64,000 nt of DNA, from assembly GCA_947499735.1 (NCBI GenBank), contig CANMPP010000005.1, forward strand, positions 151,389 to 215,388. The letters are read 5' to 3'. The position numbers were made by a program, and so were the translations under genes. The notes below the pieces were generated by a model. That model did no database searches and was not told the DNA's origin. It saw only the letters and a list, made by a program, of their open reading frames with translations. Of the stretch, positions 45,246 through 54,294 are shown in pieces (within the stretch, counting starts at the first letter, position 1; the number at the start of each line of letters is the position of its first letter). This DNA is from an uncultured Pelagimonas sp. Its GTDB lineage: Bacteria; Pseudomonadota; Alphaproteobacteria; Rhodobacterales; Rhodobacteraceae.

Positions 45246-46063
45246 TATTTATTATGAAACATAAGATACCTAAGATCGCGATAGTCTTGTCGTTATTGGT
45301 AATGATCTTGCCATTATCAATACGCGCCCAACCTATGTATGGCGACGTTAGTCCGTCATCGGATGAATTCGTTGGTTGGGAAGCTGTAGGGAGGGTTGAT
45401 CTGCCCGATGGATATTGTACGGGGACTTTGGTTGCATCCAATCTGGTCTTAACGGCAGCACATTGTCTTTTTGACCAAAAAACGGGTCATTCCATTCCTG
45501 CTTATAACATTAAATTCAAAGCCGGATTCCAAAATGGACTGCACAGGATTGAACGCCGGGTGGTTTATTGGAGCGTTCCTAGTAGCTATACCCCAACTAT
45601 TGCCGGGGACCATGGTGAGACAATGATTGCCAGCGATCTGGCATTGCTGCAATTGGACAATCCAGTCAGCCCAGATGAGGCCACCCCGCTAAAAATCCAC
45701 CCGGATGCTCCTTTTGGTCGTAAAATATATGTAATTTCCTATGGGCAAGCCCATGCTGTGGCTTTGGAGCGGCATGACAGTTGTGATATTATAAAGCGGC
45801 TTCGCGGTGGGGTGCTGCAATTTGACTGTGATGTTTCCGGCGGTTCTGCTGGTGCCCCGGTTTTAACGCGTATCGATGGCGGTTACCGAATTGTTTCCTT
45901 AATATCAATTGTTCAGAATCCGGATTCTGAGGAACCTATGTCAACGGGCATGATGCTACCCTCAAAACTGTCAGATATGTATTCTGCTATGCGTGAAACG
46001 GCGCTGTCTTCGGTGGCAAGTACGTCGGATGCTGATGCGGAAACGTCAGAAGATGGCAGTTGA
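45242..46063 (+). CDS. Exported trypsin-like serine protease (second of a tandem pair)
   Basis: S1-family protease of 273 residues, paralogous to the preceding gene. A signal peptide is cleaved near residue 29-30 (IRAQ). The triad is His74 (VLTAAHC), Asp132 (SDLALLQL) and Ser202, in GGSAGAPV instead of GDSGGP, so the oxyanion loop is altered. The C-terminal 30 residues are acidic and serine-rich. It begins in an ATGA overlap with the first protease, implying equal expression; a second ATG at 45254 is possible. Confidence 0.82.
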   Translation: MIFIMKHKIPKIAIVLSLLVMILPLSIRAQPMYGDVSPSSDEFVGWEAVGRVDLPDGYCTGTLVASNLVLTAAHCLFDQKTGHSIPAYNIKFKAGFQNGLHRIERRVVYWSVPSSYTPTIAGDHGETMIASDLALLQLDNPVSPDEATPLKIHPDAPFGRKIYVISYGQAHAVALERHDSCDIIKRLRGGVLQFDCDVSGGSAGAPVLTRIDGGYRIVSLISIVQNPDSEEPMSTGMMLPSKLSDMYSAMRETALSSVASTSDADAETSEDGS

Positions 46064-46105
46064 TGTTTCCGCCAATAACGTTCTTCAAATTTTAGATGCT
46101 CAGAT

Positions 46106-46134
46106 CTTGAAGGTTTGTATCTGCGTTCCCATCT
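46106..46134 (+). promoter_or_regulatory. Candidate RpoH (sigma-32-type) heat-shock promoter of the hsp20 gene
   Basis: CTTGAA, then exactly 17 nt, then CCATCT, which fits the alphaproteobacterial RpoH form CTTGAA-N17-CYATAT-like. It lies 104 nt before the Hsp20 start codon, on the same strand, so heat-shock control is likely. Confidence 0.6.
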
Positions 46135-46237
46135 AGAAATTATCGAAGCGCTGCATCGCGGGCTTTGATTTTTCGAAATGCGCCGGTCCAATACGGAAGG
46201 CGCGAACATAACGCAGATCGCTCAATGGAGGATACCC

Positions 46238-46699
46238 ATGCGTCACTTTGATTTTGCCCCTTTGTATCGGGCAACCGTTGGTTTTGACCAAATCGCAGAC
46301 CTTATGGATCGAGTTTTGGATAATGACACCCCCAACAACACATCCTACCCCCCATACAATATAGAAAAAACAGCAGATGATGCATATCGTATCTCGCTTG
46401 CTGTTGCTGGTTTTGGCGATGATGATCTAGGTGTTGAAGTCAAGGAAAATGCCTTGGTGATTTCGGCAAATAAACCGGAACAGGCAGAGGCGAAAACGTA
46501 CCTTCACCGTGGAATTGCAACGCGGGCCTTTGAACGTCGTTTTACGCTAGCCGATCACGTGCGTGTTTCGGGTGCAGTGCATGAAAATGGCATGCTGCAT
46601 ATCGATCTGGTGCGTGAAATTCCAGAAGCCCTAAAGCCACGCCGCATTGAAATCGCGCGCAGTGACGACGTTACGGCGGACGCTACGCGTCTTTCATAA
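46238..46699 (+). CDS. Hsp20-family small heat-shock protein (IbpA-like)
   Basis: Alpha-crystallin-domain chaperone of 153 residues that holds unfolding proteins for later refolding. The N-terminus MRHFDFAPLYRATVGFDQI is of the IbpA kind; the core has YPPYNIEKTADDAYRIS and ISANKPE, then HRGIATRAFERRFTLADHV (partly cited), and the C-terminus a PRRIEI motif instead of the strict IxI. GGAGG stands 6 nt before the ATG. An RpoH-type promoter precedes it and a terminator follows. Confidence 0.93.
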   Translation: MRHFDFAPLYRATVGFDQIADLMDRVLDNDTPNNTSYPPYNIEKTADDAYRISLAVAGFGDDDLGVEVKENALVISANKPEQAEAKTYLHRGIATRAFERRFTLADHVRVSGAVHENGMLHIDLVREIPEALKPRRIEIARSDDVTADATRLS

Positions 46700-46723
46700 A
46701 CCCTACTGATCTCTGTTAGGTTC

Positions 46724-46753
46724 AAACCCCGGGGCTATGCCTCGGGGTTTATT
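46724..46753 (+). terminator. Rho-independent terminator after hsp20
   Basis: Stem AAACCCCG / CGGGGTTT with an 11-nt loop (itself partly self-complementary), followed by ATTC, 25 nt after the hsp20 stop. The U-run is short. Confidence 0.7.
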
Positions 46754-46808
46754 CATGCAATTTTAGGTGAAATTTGGTGTTAGTCGATATTGAAAAGAAG
46801 GTTTTTGC

Positions 46809-47717
46809 ATGGATTGGCGTTCTGTCACATTTGATTGGAACCGCGCGCGAGCTTTTTTGGTCACGGCAGAAGAGGGATCTTTGTCTGCAGCGGCCCGGTC
46901 ACTGAGCATGTCGCAGCCCACATTAGGGCGGCAGGTGACTGCGCTTGAAGAAGAGCTGGGTGTGACCCTGTTTGAACGGGTTGGGCGGGGTTTGGTTTTG
47001 ACGTCAGCTGGCACACAGCTGTTGGAGCATGTGCGCCAAATGGGCGAAGCAGCCAATGCGATGTCTTTGGTGGCCAGCGGGCAAAAGCAGGAAATCGCGG
47101 GTCCCGTGGCCGTGACCTGTTCAGAAATTTATGCGGAATGGCTGTTGCCTGCGGTTTTGCATCAGCTGCGAAACACTGCGCCTGGCATCACGGTTGAGGT
47201 GGTGGCGGCAAACGATATCCGTGATTTAAAGCGGCGCGAAGCGGATATCGCAATCCGAAATACCCGCCCGGAGCAGCCAGACCTGATTGCGCGTTCATTG
47301 GGGACAGATCGGGGTACGCTTTATGCTTCCCCGGACTATATCGCAGGCCTGCCCTACATGACGTGCCGCGCGGATCTGGAGCACGCCGATTTTATCGGTT
47401 TGGAAAATATGGCCGAATTTTTGACGCAATTGCAGGCCATCGGCTATCCAGTGACTGAAAGCAATGTGCCAATTATCGCCTCTAACCATCCGCTGCATTG
47501 CGAATACGCACGCCAAGGTTTGGGGATGGGGTTTATGCCATGTTGCTATGGTGATCGTGATCCAAAATTGGCACGGGTTTTGCCGCGGGATGATTTGCTG
47601 GAGTTTCCAGTTTGGCTGGCTGCGCATCGAGAATTGCGGACATCACCGCGTGTGCGACTGGTTTGGGATCTCTTGGCAGAGATGTTGCCAACCCTGCTAA
47701 AAGGGCAGGTGCCCTAA
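46809..47717 (+). CDS. LysR-family transcriptional regulator
   Basis: LysR-type regulator of 302 residues. The N-terminal helix-turn-helix reads GSLSAAARSLSMSQPTLGRQV with LEEELGVTLFER after it (cited in part), followed by a substrate-binding domain of about 200 residues. It resembles the LTTR group with an unusually short ligand domain and the C-terminal LRTSPRVRLVWDLL. Its target is not evident: the downstream DUF2834 gene is convergent, with 3' ends overlapping by 4 nt, and hsp20 upstream has its own terminator. Confidence 0.86.
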   Translation: MDWRSVTFDWNRARAFLVTAEEGSLSAAARSLSMSQPTLGRQVTALEEELGVTLFERVGRGLVLTSAGTQLLEHVRQMGEAANAMSLVASGQKQEIAGPVAVTCSEIYAEWLLPAVLHQLRNTAPGITVEVVAANDIRDLKRREADIAIRNTRPEQPDLIARSLGTDRGTLYASPDYIAGLPYMTCRADLEHADFIGLENMAEFLTQLQAIGYPVTESNVPIIASNHPLHCEYARQGLGMGFMPCCYGDRDPKLARVLPRDDLLEFPVWLAAHRELRTSPRVRLVWDLLAEMLPTLLKGQVP

Positions 47718-48028
47718 ATCGGTTTAGACCGAAAATAAAGATACAGTGGCAAGCCGCAGCTGACACCGATGCACCAGGTTGCAGGAATGGCCAAAAGCGC
47801 GGCCCAATTGCGCCGAACCGCGACTTCCGCCAGAATCCACAGGTTCAGAACACCCGCAGAGACCATGAGATCGCGTGTCACACCCAAGACTGCATCGTTT
47901 TCCATCCAGCGGTCGATCATTTCGCCGAGATCCCAACCATTCGCGGCGAGGTAGGGTATAAACGCCATCATGGGCCAGATCGCACCAAAGATGGCGCAAG
48001 CCAGCCAGAAATGGCGCAACCTTATCAT
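47714..48028 (-). CDS. DUF2834 membrane protein
   Basis: Small inner-membrane protein of 104 residues with about three hydrophobic segments. The pattern FGAIWPMMAFIPYL, then DLMVSAGVLNLWILAE (partly cited) and GVSCGLPLYLYFR, fits DUF2834. Function unknown. Its ATG overlaps the stop of the 31-codon lipoprotein gene (ATGA), making it the third gene of a coupled run with argH. Confidence 0.8.
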   Translation of the reverse strand: MIRLRHFWLACAIFGAIWPMMAFIPYLAANGWDLGEMIDRWMENDAVLGVTRDLMVSAGVLNLWILAEVAVRRNWAALLAIPATWCIGVSCGLPLYLYFRSKPI

Positions 48029-48120
48029 TTCGAAACCTCAATTGGTGTAGGGCGGATCGGATCTCCATCCGCGCCACATGCGGTAAGAGCCGTCAGCGCA
48101 CATATGGCTAGAATCCGCAT
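48025..48120 (-). CDS. lptM: LptM-like small lipoprotein
   Basis: A 31-codon gene that standard length limits miss. Read on the minus strand, it encodes [20 protein letters not shown] followed by PIRPTPIEVSK. That is a signal peptide with lipobox TAC and a Cys-Gly-x-x-G-x-P pattern after it. LptM (YifL) of E. coli is a small lipoprotein with a CGxxGPxxxP motif that aids maturation of the LptD/E LPS translocon. This kind of gene commonly sits after argH in alphaproteobacteria. It starts at the last base of the argH stop (TGATG) and ends in an ATGA overlap with DUF2834. The LptM role is inferred from motif and place; the gene itself is well supported. Confidence 0.75.
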   Translation of the reverse strand: MRILAICALTALTACGADGDPIRPTPIEVSK

Positions 48121-49511
48121 CATGCGAGAATCTCTTTCCAACGCGCGATCTGTGCACGTACTTGGGACGGGGCCGTGCCGCCATAGCTTTGACGCGAGGC
48201 CACTGAATTATGAACGCCAAGAACGTCAAAGATGTCAGCGGTGATTTCTTTGTTCACGCTTTGCATGTCTTCCAATGTCAAATCGGGCAAATCGCAACCT
48301 TTGCTTTCGGCCATAGCAACCAATGCACCGGTCACGTGATGTGCCTCGCGGAAGGGAAGGTTGGTTTCACGCACCAGCCAATCGGCCAGATCTGTTGCGG
48401 TGGAAAACCCGCTTGCGGCTGCCGCTTCCAAAGCGTCCGTATTGGCGGCCATGTCTTTGACCATGCCTTCCATCGCAGCCAAGGCCAGCATCCAGTTGTC
48501 TGCAGCATCAAAGACCTGTTCTTTGTCTTCTTGCATGTCTTTGGAATAGGCCAGCGGCAGGCCCTTCATCACCATCATCAGCGCGACATTTGCACCGAAG
48601 ATCCGTCCGATTTTGGCACGGATCAGTTCCGCCGCATCCGGGTTTTTCTTTTGCGGCATGATGGAGGATCCGGTTGAGAACCGATCAGACAGCTGCACAA
48701 ACCGGAATTGCGCAGAGGACCAGATCACCAATTCTTCGGCAAAGCGGGACAGGTGCATGGCGCTGATAGACGCGACATTCAGGAACTCTAGCGCGAAATC
48801 GCGGGCCGATACGGCATCCAAAGAATTGGCCATTGGTGCGTCGAACCCCAAGGCGTCTGCCGTCATGTCGCGATCGATTTTAAAACCGGTTCCCGCCAAT
48901 GCCGCCGCGCCCAAGGGCGATTCATTCATGCGTTTGCGCGCATCGCGCACGCGGGACAGGTCGCGCGTGAACATTTCCACATAGGCCATCATGTGATGGC
49001 CCCATGTTACAGGCTGGGCTGTTTGCAGATGGGTGAAACCGGGCATCACCCAATCTGCGCCTGCTTCTGCCTGACCCAGCAATGCGTGGACCAGTGCCAA
49101 TAGTCCTGTTTCTGCCGCATCCAGTTGGTCACGCACCCAAAGGCGGAAATCGGTGGCGACTTGGTCATTGCGGGATCGCGCTGTGTGCAAACGGCCAGCA
49201 GGTTCGCCAACGATTTCTTTCAGCCGCGCTTCCACATTCATGTGAATGTCTTCCAAAGCGGTGGAGAATTCAAATTTGCCGGTCTCGATTTCTGACAAGA
49301 TCGCGAGGAGGCCTTCCTGAATGGCGCCAGCCTCGTTATCTGTAAGGATACCCACCTTGGCCAACATCGCTGCGTGGGCCCGTGAACCGGCAATGTCCTG
49401 TGCTGCCATGCGTTTGTCGAATCCGATTGAGGCATTGATTGCCTCCATAATTGCATCGGGTCCGGCGGCGAAGCGGCCACCCCACATCTGGTTCGAATTG
49501 GAATTTGACAT
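48120..49511 (-). CDS. argH: Argininosuccinate lyase
   Basis: ArgH, 463 residues, splits argininosuccinate into arginine and fumarate, the last step of arginine synthesis. The fumarase-family signature [12 protein letters not shown] is present, along with [13 protein letters not shown] and [13 protein letters not shown]. The ATG at 49511 has AGGA 6 nt upstream; a reading that begins 46 codons earlier would run through tlpA and is rejected. It is divergent from tlpA with only 15 nt between the start codons. It forms a coupled run with the lptM-like and DUF2834 genes. Confidence 0.96.
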   Translation of the reverse strand: MSNSNSNQMWGGRFAAGPDAIMEAINASIGFDKRMAAQDIAGSRAHAAMLAKVGILTDNEAGAIQEGLLAILSEIETGKFEFSTALEDIHMNVEARLKEIVGEPAGRLHTARSRNDQVATDFRLWVRDQLDAAETGLLALVHALLGQAEAGADWVMPGFTHLQTAQPVTWGHHMMAYVEMFTRDLSRVRDARKRMNESPLGAAALAGTGFKIDRDMTADALGFDAPMANSLDAVSARDFALEFLNVASISAMHLSRFAEELVIWSSAQFRFVQLSDRFSTGSSIMPQKKNPDAAELIRAKIGRIFGANVALMMVMKGLPLAYSKDMQEDKEQVFDAADNWMLALAAMEGMVKDMAANTDALEAAAASGFSTATDLADWLVRETNLPFREAHHVTGALVAMAESKGCDLPDLTLEDMQSVNKEITADIFDVLGVHNSVASRQSYGGTAPSQVRAQIARWKEILA

Positions 49512-49526
49512 GACAGGTCCTGTGAG

Positions 49527-50087
49527 ATGAAAAAACTTGGCTTCACGCTCCTCTATACTGCAGCGCTTGCGCTTGCAAATCCTGTAAGCGCAGATGTGAG
49601 TGCTGCCAAGGCGCTGAGTACGGGTTCTTTGAAAAATTTGGTGTGGCATGACACGCCAAAACCCACGATGGATGGCAGTTTTGTCAGTTTCGAAGGGGAA
49701 CCCCTGACATTAGAGCACTGGCGTGGAAAATGGGTTGTTCTGAATTTTTGGGCAACGTGGTGTGCCCCATGCCGCAAGGAAATGCCGTCCTTGTCGGCTT
49801 TGCAGGCGGATATGGCCGGGGACGCGTTTGAGGTTGTCACAGTTGCGGCTGCGCGCAAACCATCCCCCAAAATTTCGATGTTTCTCGACAGCATCGGCGT
49901 CGATAATCTACCCAAACATTTGGACACCAAGGGCGCGCTTGGATCACAGGCGGGCGTGATTGCTATGCCGCTGACAGTTATTCTGGATCCGCAGGGGCAG
50001 GAAGTGGCTAGGCTGTTTGGTGAGGCTGATTGGGCATCAGATGACGCCAAAGCCATGATCGCTGCGTTGATTGACGCTGACAATTGA
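49527..50087 (+). CDS. tlpA: TlpA-family thiol:disulfide oxidoreductase
   Basis: Exported thioredoxin-like protein of 186 residues. A signal peptide or anchor ends near residue 22 (VSA). The active site is WATWCAPC with Cys79 and Cys82, and the cis-proline is in [10 protein letters not shown]. TlpA proteins reduce cysteines in the periplasm, for example in cytochrome c or CuA assembly; pairing with SenC in the same genome would fit oxidase assembly, but the genes are 43 kb apart here. Start codons of tlpA and argH are 15 nt apart, so each promoter must lie within the other gene. Confidence 0.9.
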   Translation: MKKLGFTLLYTAALALANPVSADVSAAKALSTGSLKNLVWHDTPKPTMDGSFVSFEGEPLTLEHWRGKWVVLNFWATWCAPCRKEMPSLSALQADMAGDAFEVVTVAAARKPSPKISMFLDSIGVDNLPKHLDTKGALGSQAGVIAMPLTVILDPQGQEVARLFGEADWASDDAKAMIAALIDADN

Positions 50088-50428
50088 AACCGCCCATGTC
50101 AGAACCGGTTTGAGCATACAAAAAGGGGTGGTCAAAGACCGCCCCTTTTAAATATGTGGACTGCACCGTTACGGCGCTACCACCAAGAGAGAGCGAAGAG
50201 AGTTCGCAGCTACATCCCATCGAAATGTTGTGCAGCAATATTATGTCAGACCCTACTCTGACACCGTGACCTTGTGCCAGGATTGCGTTTTGATCAAGAT
50301 AAAATTTTACGTAAGGTTAACTTTGGGACATATTGAAATAATATTTCGTATCTTTTTGGTTAATTGTTGTGGGGCCTGCGGGCCTAGGCAATTTTAACCG
50401 CCTTGGCCCAGTTCCGGTGACTGTGATG
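50088..50428. other. Convergent intergenic region after tlpA
   Basis: This stretch holds the tlpA terminator at 50121-50149, then about 280 nt without a supported gene. It includes a short perfect hairpin GTCAGA / TCTGAC (50245-50262) and an AT-rich block near 50300-50360. The A/T block has no supported reading frame. I see no tRNA or phasin gene in it. Confidence 0.5.
50121..50149 (+). terminator. Terminator of tlpA
   Basis: Stem AAAAGGGGTGGTC / GACCGCCCCTTTT with a 3-nt loop and one mismatch, immediately followed by AAATATG; the T residues lie in the right arm. It is 33 nt after the tlpA stop. Confidence 0.8.
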
Positions 50429-51604
50429 TTACAGCCGCTCAATCGCAAGAGCGATGCCTTGCCCGCCGCCAATACACATCGTCATCAAGGCGCGTTTTCC
50501 ACCAATCCGTTCCAATTCGTACAACGCTTTGACCGTGATGATCGCGCCTGTTGCGCCAACTGGATGGCCTAGTGCAATTGCGCCACCATTGGGATTCACG
50601 CGGGCTGTGTCTAGGTTCAAAGCTTTGTTCACGGCTAGCGCCTGTGCGGCAAAAGCTTCGTTGCTTTCGATTACATCGAAATCCGATGCTGACAGGCCTG
50701 TACGGTCAAATAGCTTTTGTACCGCGGGAATGGGTCCAACCCCCATCACTTCAGGGCGAACACCGGCATGGGCGTATCCTAAGATGCGGGCCTTGGGTTT
50801 CAAACCAGCCTTTTCAGCAGCATCTGCATTTGCCAGCACCAGAGCGGCGGCACCATCATTGATGCCGCTGGCATTGCCCGCCGTGACAGAGCCATCTTTT
50901 TGAAAGACGGGGCGTAACCCGGCCAGTTTTTCCAGCGTCGTTGCGCGTGGGTGTTCATCGCGGGCAAAGGGCACGATGTCCCGCTTCACTTTTACATCGA
51001 TCGGTGTGATTTCGGCATCAAAGTGGCCTGCTTCGATCGCGGCGGCCGCGCGATTCTGGCTTTCCAATGAGAACGCATCTTGATCTTTGCGACTGATTTC
51101 ATGTTCGCGTGCAACATTTTCCGCCGTGATGCCCATATGCCCGGTGCCGAACGGGCAGTTCAACGCGCCCAGCATCATGTCCAGTGTTTTGACGTCACCC
51201 ATTTTGGTGCCCCAACGCTGGCCTTGCAGGATATAGGGCGATTGGCTCATGTTTTCTGCGCCGCCCACCAGTGCGAAATTGGCGTCCCCTAGCATCACGG
51301 ATTGAACGCCTGATACGATGGCCTGTAGGCCAGATCCGCAAAGGCGATTAACGTTCATTGCGGGAACAGTGTCTGGGATGCCTGCCTGCATGGCGGCAAC
51401 GCGGGACAAATACATATCGCGCGGTTCAGTGTTGATCACATGACCGAAAACAGTGGTGCCGATTTGCGCAGGATCGACATTTGCGCGCTCCATCGCGGAT
51501 TTTGCGACGGTGGTGGCCAGATCAATCGGTGCCGTTGCGCTGAGCGCGCCGCCAAAAGTTCCAATTGCGCTGCGGCTTCCATCTAGGATGACGACGTCTT
51601 GCAT
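50429..51604 (-). CDS. Acetyl-CoA C-acetyltransferase (thiolase)
   Basis: Thiolase of 391 residues that condenses or cleaves acyl-CoA. The acylated cysteine is Cys89 in NRLCGSGLQAI; the catalytic His is in GHPVGATGA and the second Cys in CIGGGQGIA. Length and motifs match the biosynthetic PhaA/AtoB/BktB type, but no phaB or phaC gene adjoins. The start ATG at 51604 has GGGGGA 3-4 nt upstream; a longer reading from 51724 lacks support. It could serve polyhydroxybutyrate, the ethylmalonyl-CoA pathway or fatty acid breakdown. Confidence 0.92.
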   Translation of the reverse strand: MQDVVILDGSRSAIGTFGGALSATAPIDLATTVAKSAMERANVDPAQIGTTVFGHVINTEPRDMYLSRVAAMQAGIPDTVPAMNVNRLCGSGLQAIVSGVQSVMLGDANFALVGGAENMSQSPYILQGQRWGTKMGDVKTLDMMLGALNCPFGTGHMGITAENVAREHEISRKDQDAFSLESQNRAAAAIEAGHFDAEITPIDVKVKRDIVPFARDEHPRATTLEKLAGLRPVFQKDGSVTAGNASGINDGAAALVLANADAAEKAGLKPKARILGYAHAGVRPEVMGVGPIPAVQKLFDRTGLSASDFDVIESNEAFAAQALAVNKALNLDTARVNPNGGAIALGHPVGATGAIITVKALYELERIGGKRALMTMCIGGGQGIALAIERL

Positions 51605-51938
51605 GATTCCCCCAAAAATGAGCAGTGATCTAAAATTCTGGGTGAATGTAAAAATACCTATCACCCCTGTCAGCCCAAACGTCCCGTCACGTTTAGAATT
51701 GTCGCTGTTCTTAGGCTGAAACATCCGATGAGTACAATGCCGACCCTTGAACCGGGCGTGCCGAACCTGTATCAGCCCCCGTCATGGAACACGTCTTTGA
51801 CATGGGTGACCGCAACCGTCTGCGCGAAAGGTTTTTCGGCGCGGGACGGTCTGTCCTTGCCCGACTATAGGCAGCCAGAGGCCAAATTACGCCTCCAGTT
51901 CCCCTAAATAGCACATTCACTGATGAAAGAGACATCCT
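51605..51938. other. Divergent region between the thiolase gene and leuC
   Basis: 334 nt that must contain the thiolase and leuC promoters. A 59-codon frame (51728-51907) and a 28-codon frame (51784-51870) exist on the plus strand. The latter has a protein-like composition, MEHVFDMGDRNRLRERFFG, but neither has a ribosome site. No leucine-codon run that would mark an attenuator peptide is seen. Confidence 0.45.
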
Positions 51939-53345
51939 ATGTCCGGCCAAACTCTCTATGATAAAATCTGGGACGCCCATATCGCCCATGAAGCGGAAGA
52001 CGGTACATGCCTTCTTTATATTGACCGTCACCTTGTTCACGAAGTGACCTCTGCACAGGCGTTTGAAGGTCTGCGCATGACTGGTCGCAAAGTGCGTGCG
52101 CCTGAAAAGACAATTGCGGTGCCTGATCACAACGTTCCAACAACATTGGACCGTGCAGATCCAACGACCATGACACCAGAAAGCCGTATTCAGGTTGAGG
52201 CGTTGGATACGAATGCCAAAGAGTTTGGTGTGCATTACTATCCCGTGTCTGATGTGCGTCAGGGTATCGTGCATATCGTTGGCCCAGAAAATGGTTGGAC
52301 CTTGCCGGGCATGACCGTTGTGTGCGGTGATAGCCATACTGCGACGCATGGCGCATTTGGATCGCTGGCGCATGGTATTGGCACATCCGAGGTGGAACAC
52401 GTTCTGGCCACGCAAACGCTGATCCAGAAGAAATCTAAGAACATGAAAGTGGAAATCACCGGCAAGTTAAAGCCAGGTGTGACCGCGAAAGATATCACAT
52501 TGGCTGTCATTGGTGCGACCGGAACCGGTGGCGGTACGGGCTATGTCATCGAATATTGTGGTCAGGCGATCCGCGATCTGACCATGGAAGGCCGTATGAC
52601 GGTGTGCAACATGGCCATCGAAGGCGGTGCACGTGCCGGTCTGATCGCGCCGGACCAGACGACGTATGATTACGTCAAAGGCCGCGCACATGCACCAAAA
52701 GGGGCGCAGTGGGACACGGCATTGACGTGGTGGAAAACGCTTTATTCTGATGATGACGCGCATTGGGACAAAGTTGTTACACTGAAGGGCGAAGAAATCG
52801 AACCCGTTGTAACATGGGGCACCTCACCCGAGGATGTTCTGCCGATCACAGGTGTTGTTCCTGCTCCAGAATCCTTTGAAGGTGGTAAAGTCGACGCGGC
52901 GCGCCGTTCCATCGAATATATGGGACTGGAAGTTGGTCAAAAACTATCAGACATCGAAATCGATACAGTCTTTATTGGGTCTTGCACCAATGGCCGTATC
53001 GAGGATCTGCGCGCAGCTGCAGAAATCCTGAAGGGTAAAAAGATCAAAGATGGCATTCGCGCCATGGTTGTTCCGGGCTCTGGCCTTGTGCGTGCACAGG
53101 CGGAAGAAGAGGGCATCGCTGATGTCTTCAAAGAGGCTGGTTTTGAATGGCGGATGGCGGGCTGTTCCATGTGTCTGGCAATGAACCCGGACCAATTGTC
53201 CGAAGGCGAGCGCTGCGCGTCCACGTCTAACCGAAACTTTGAGGGACGTCAGGGATACAAAGGGCGGACGCATCTTGTGTCGCCAGCCATGGCAGCAGCG
53301 GCTGCTGTGACAGGTAAACTGACCGATGTACGCGAGCTGATGTAA
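51939..53345 (+). CDS. leuC: 3-Isopropylmalate dehydratase large subunit
   Basis: Aconitase-family enzyme of 468 residues that, with LeuD, isomerises 2-isopropylmalate to 3-isopropylmalate in leucine synthesis. The 4Fe-4S ligands are Cys349 ([11 protein letters not shown]), Cys409 and Cys412 ([10 protein letters not shown]). [19 protein letters not shown] is also typical (cited in part). leuD follows after 12 nt. The upstream AGAGA is a modest ribosome site. Confidence 0.96.
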   Translation: MSGQTLYDKIWDAHIAHEAEDGTCLLYIDRHLVHEVTSAQAFEGLRMTGRKVRAPEKTIAVPDHNVPTTLDRADPTTMTPESRIQVEALDTNAKEFGVHYYPVSDVRQGIVHIVGPENGWTLPGMTVVCGDSHTATHGAFGSLAHGIGTSEVEHVLATQTLIQKKSKNMKVEITGKLKPGVTAKDITLAVIGATGTGGGTGYVIEYCGQAIRDLTMEGRMTVCNMAIEGGARAGLIAPDQTTYDYVKGRAHAPKGAQWDTALTWWKTLYSDDDAHWDKVVTLKGEEIEPVVTWGTSPEDVLPITGVVPAPESFEGGKVDAARRSIEYMGLEVGQKLSDIEIDTVFIGSCTNGRIEDLRAAAEILKGKKIKDGIRAMVVPGSGLVRAQAEEEGIADVFKEAGFEWRMAGCSMCLAMNPDQLSEGERCASTSNRNFEGRQGYKGRTHLVSPAMAAAAAVTGKLTDVRELM

Positions 53346-53357
53346 GGAACACGCAAG

Positions 53358-53963
53358 ATGGAAAAATTTCAAAAATTGACCGGTATTGCTGCGCCGATGC
53401 CATTGGTGAACATCGATACGGATATGATCATCCCAAAGGTGTTTCTGAAATCGATCAAACGGACTGGTTTTGGTAAGAACCTGTTTGATGAGATGCGGTT
53501 TAATCGTGACGGCACCGAAATCGAAGATTTTGTGTTGAACAAAACGCAATATCGCGAAGCCGAGATCTTGGTGGCGGGTGATAACTTTGGCTGCGGGTCA
53601 TCCCGTGAACACGCGCCTTGGGCTATTGCGGATTTCGGGATCAAATCCATTATCTCGACGTCTTTTGCAGATATCTTCTACAACAACTGCTTTAAGAACG
53701 GCATTCTGCCGATCATCTTTCCGCAAGAGGTTGTTGATGTCTTGATGAAAGATGCGGAAAAAGGGTCGAACGCGCGTATGATCGTCGACTTGGAATCGCA
53801 AACCGTCACCACGTCGGATGGAGAAGTTTTCAATTTTGAAGTTGACGCTTTCAAGAAGCATTGCTTGCTTGAAGGGTTGGACGACATTGGCCTTTCCTTA
53901 GAAAAAGTATCGAGTATTGAGGGGTTTGAGGAAAAAATCGCTCAAGATCGCCCTTGGGTGTGA
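53358..53963 (+). CDS. leuD: 3-Isopropylmalate dehydratase small subunit
   Basis: LeuD, 201 residues, the swivelling domain partner of Leu[21 protein letters not shown] (cited in part), [17 protein letters not shown] and [18 protein letters not shown] are diagnostic. AAGGA stands 9 nt before the ATG. It completes leuCD and is followed by a terminator-like stem at 54028. Confidence 0.96.
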   Translation: MEKFQKLTGIAAPMPLVNIDTDMIIPKVFLKSIKRTGFGKNLFDEMRFNRDGTEIEDFVLNKTQYREAEILVAGDNFGCGSSREHAPWAIADFGIKSIISTSFADIFYNNCFKNGILPIIFPQEVVDVLMKDAEKGSNARMIVDLESQTVTTSDGEVFNFEVDAFKKHCLLEGLDDIGLSLEKVSSIEGFEEKIAQDRPWV

Positions 53964-54027
53964 TTCTGAAACGATTCGAATCTTAGTTGAGTGATGTACT
54001 TTGTCGCTCGCAATAATCGATAATGTT

Positions 54028-54060
54028 AATGGCGCTATGGAGACATATGCGCCATTTTTG
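54028..54060 (+). terminator. Terminator of leuCD
   Basis: Stem AATGGCGCTATG / CATA-T-GCGCCATT (one bulged T) with loop GAGA, followed by TTTG. The trailing T-run is short but real, and it sits 65 nt after leuD. Confidence 0.72.
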
Positions 54061-54172
54061 ATGTTTAACCGTGATAACATTACATCCTTACGTTGCGTTA
54101 TTTATACTTTGGTAACCTTTTTTATGTTCGCGCTTGAGAAAAATCCCAAAGAATGACAATTCTGAATTCAAG

Positions 54173-54197
54173 TTTTCAAATGTGATACACTTGAAAA
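54173..54197. promoter_or_regulatory. Inverted repeat upstream of the leuD-leuB insert genes
   Basis: Arms TTTTCAA / TTGAAAA separated by 11 nt, about 100 nt before the membrane-protein gene. It could be an operator or an AT-rich promoter element; no known factor fits clearly. Confidence 0.3.
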
Positions 54198-54294
54198 TTG
54201 GCGTCGATCCACTCACCGACGTCGGTTCGCAAAATGTTGGTAAAGAACGCAAATCTCGTGGCTTGTCACGGGACCTAATGAGGTATGTTGAGAT

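Larger units (their letters stand above)
53964..54294. other. Intergenic region after leuD
   Basis: 331 nt that hold the leuCD terminator at 54028-54060, an inverted repeat at 54173-54197 and probably a separate promoter for the genes that follow. No supported gene. Confidence 0.5.

Noticed and set aside
51728..51907. 59-codon frame before leuC
   Set aside because: No ribosome site and no leucine-codon run; competes with another frame in the same place.
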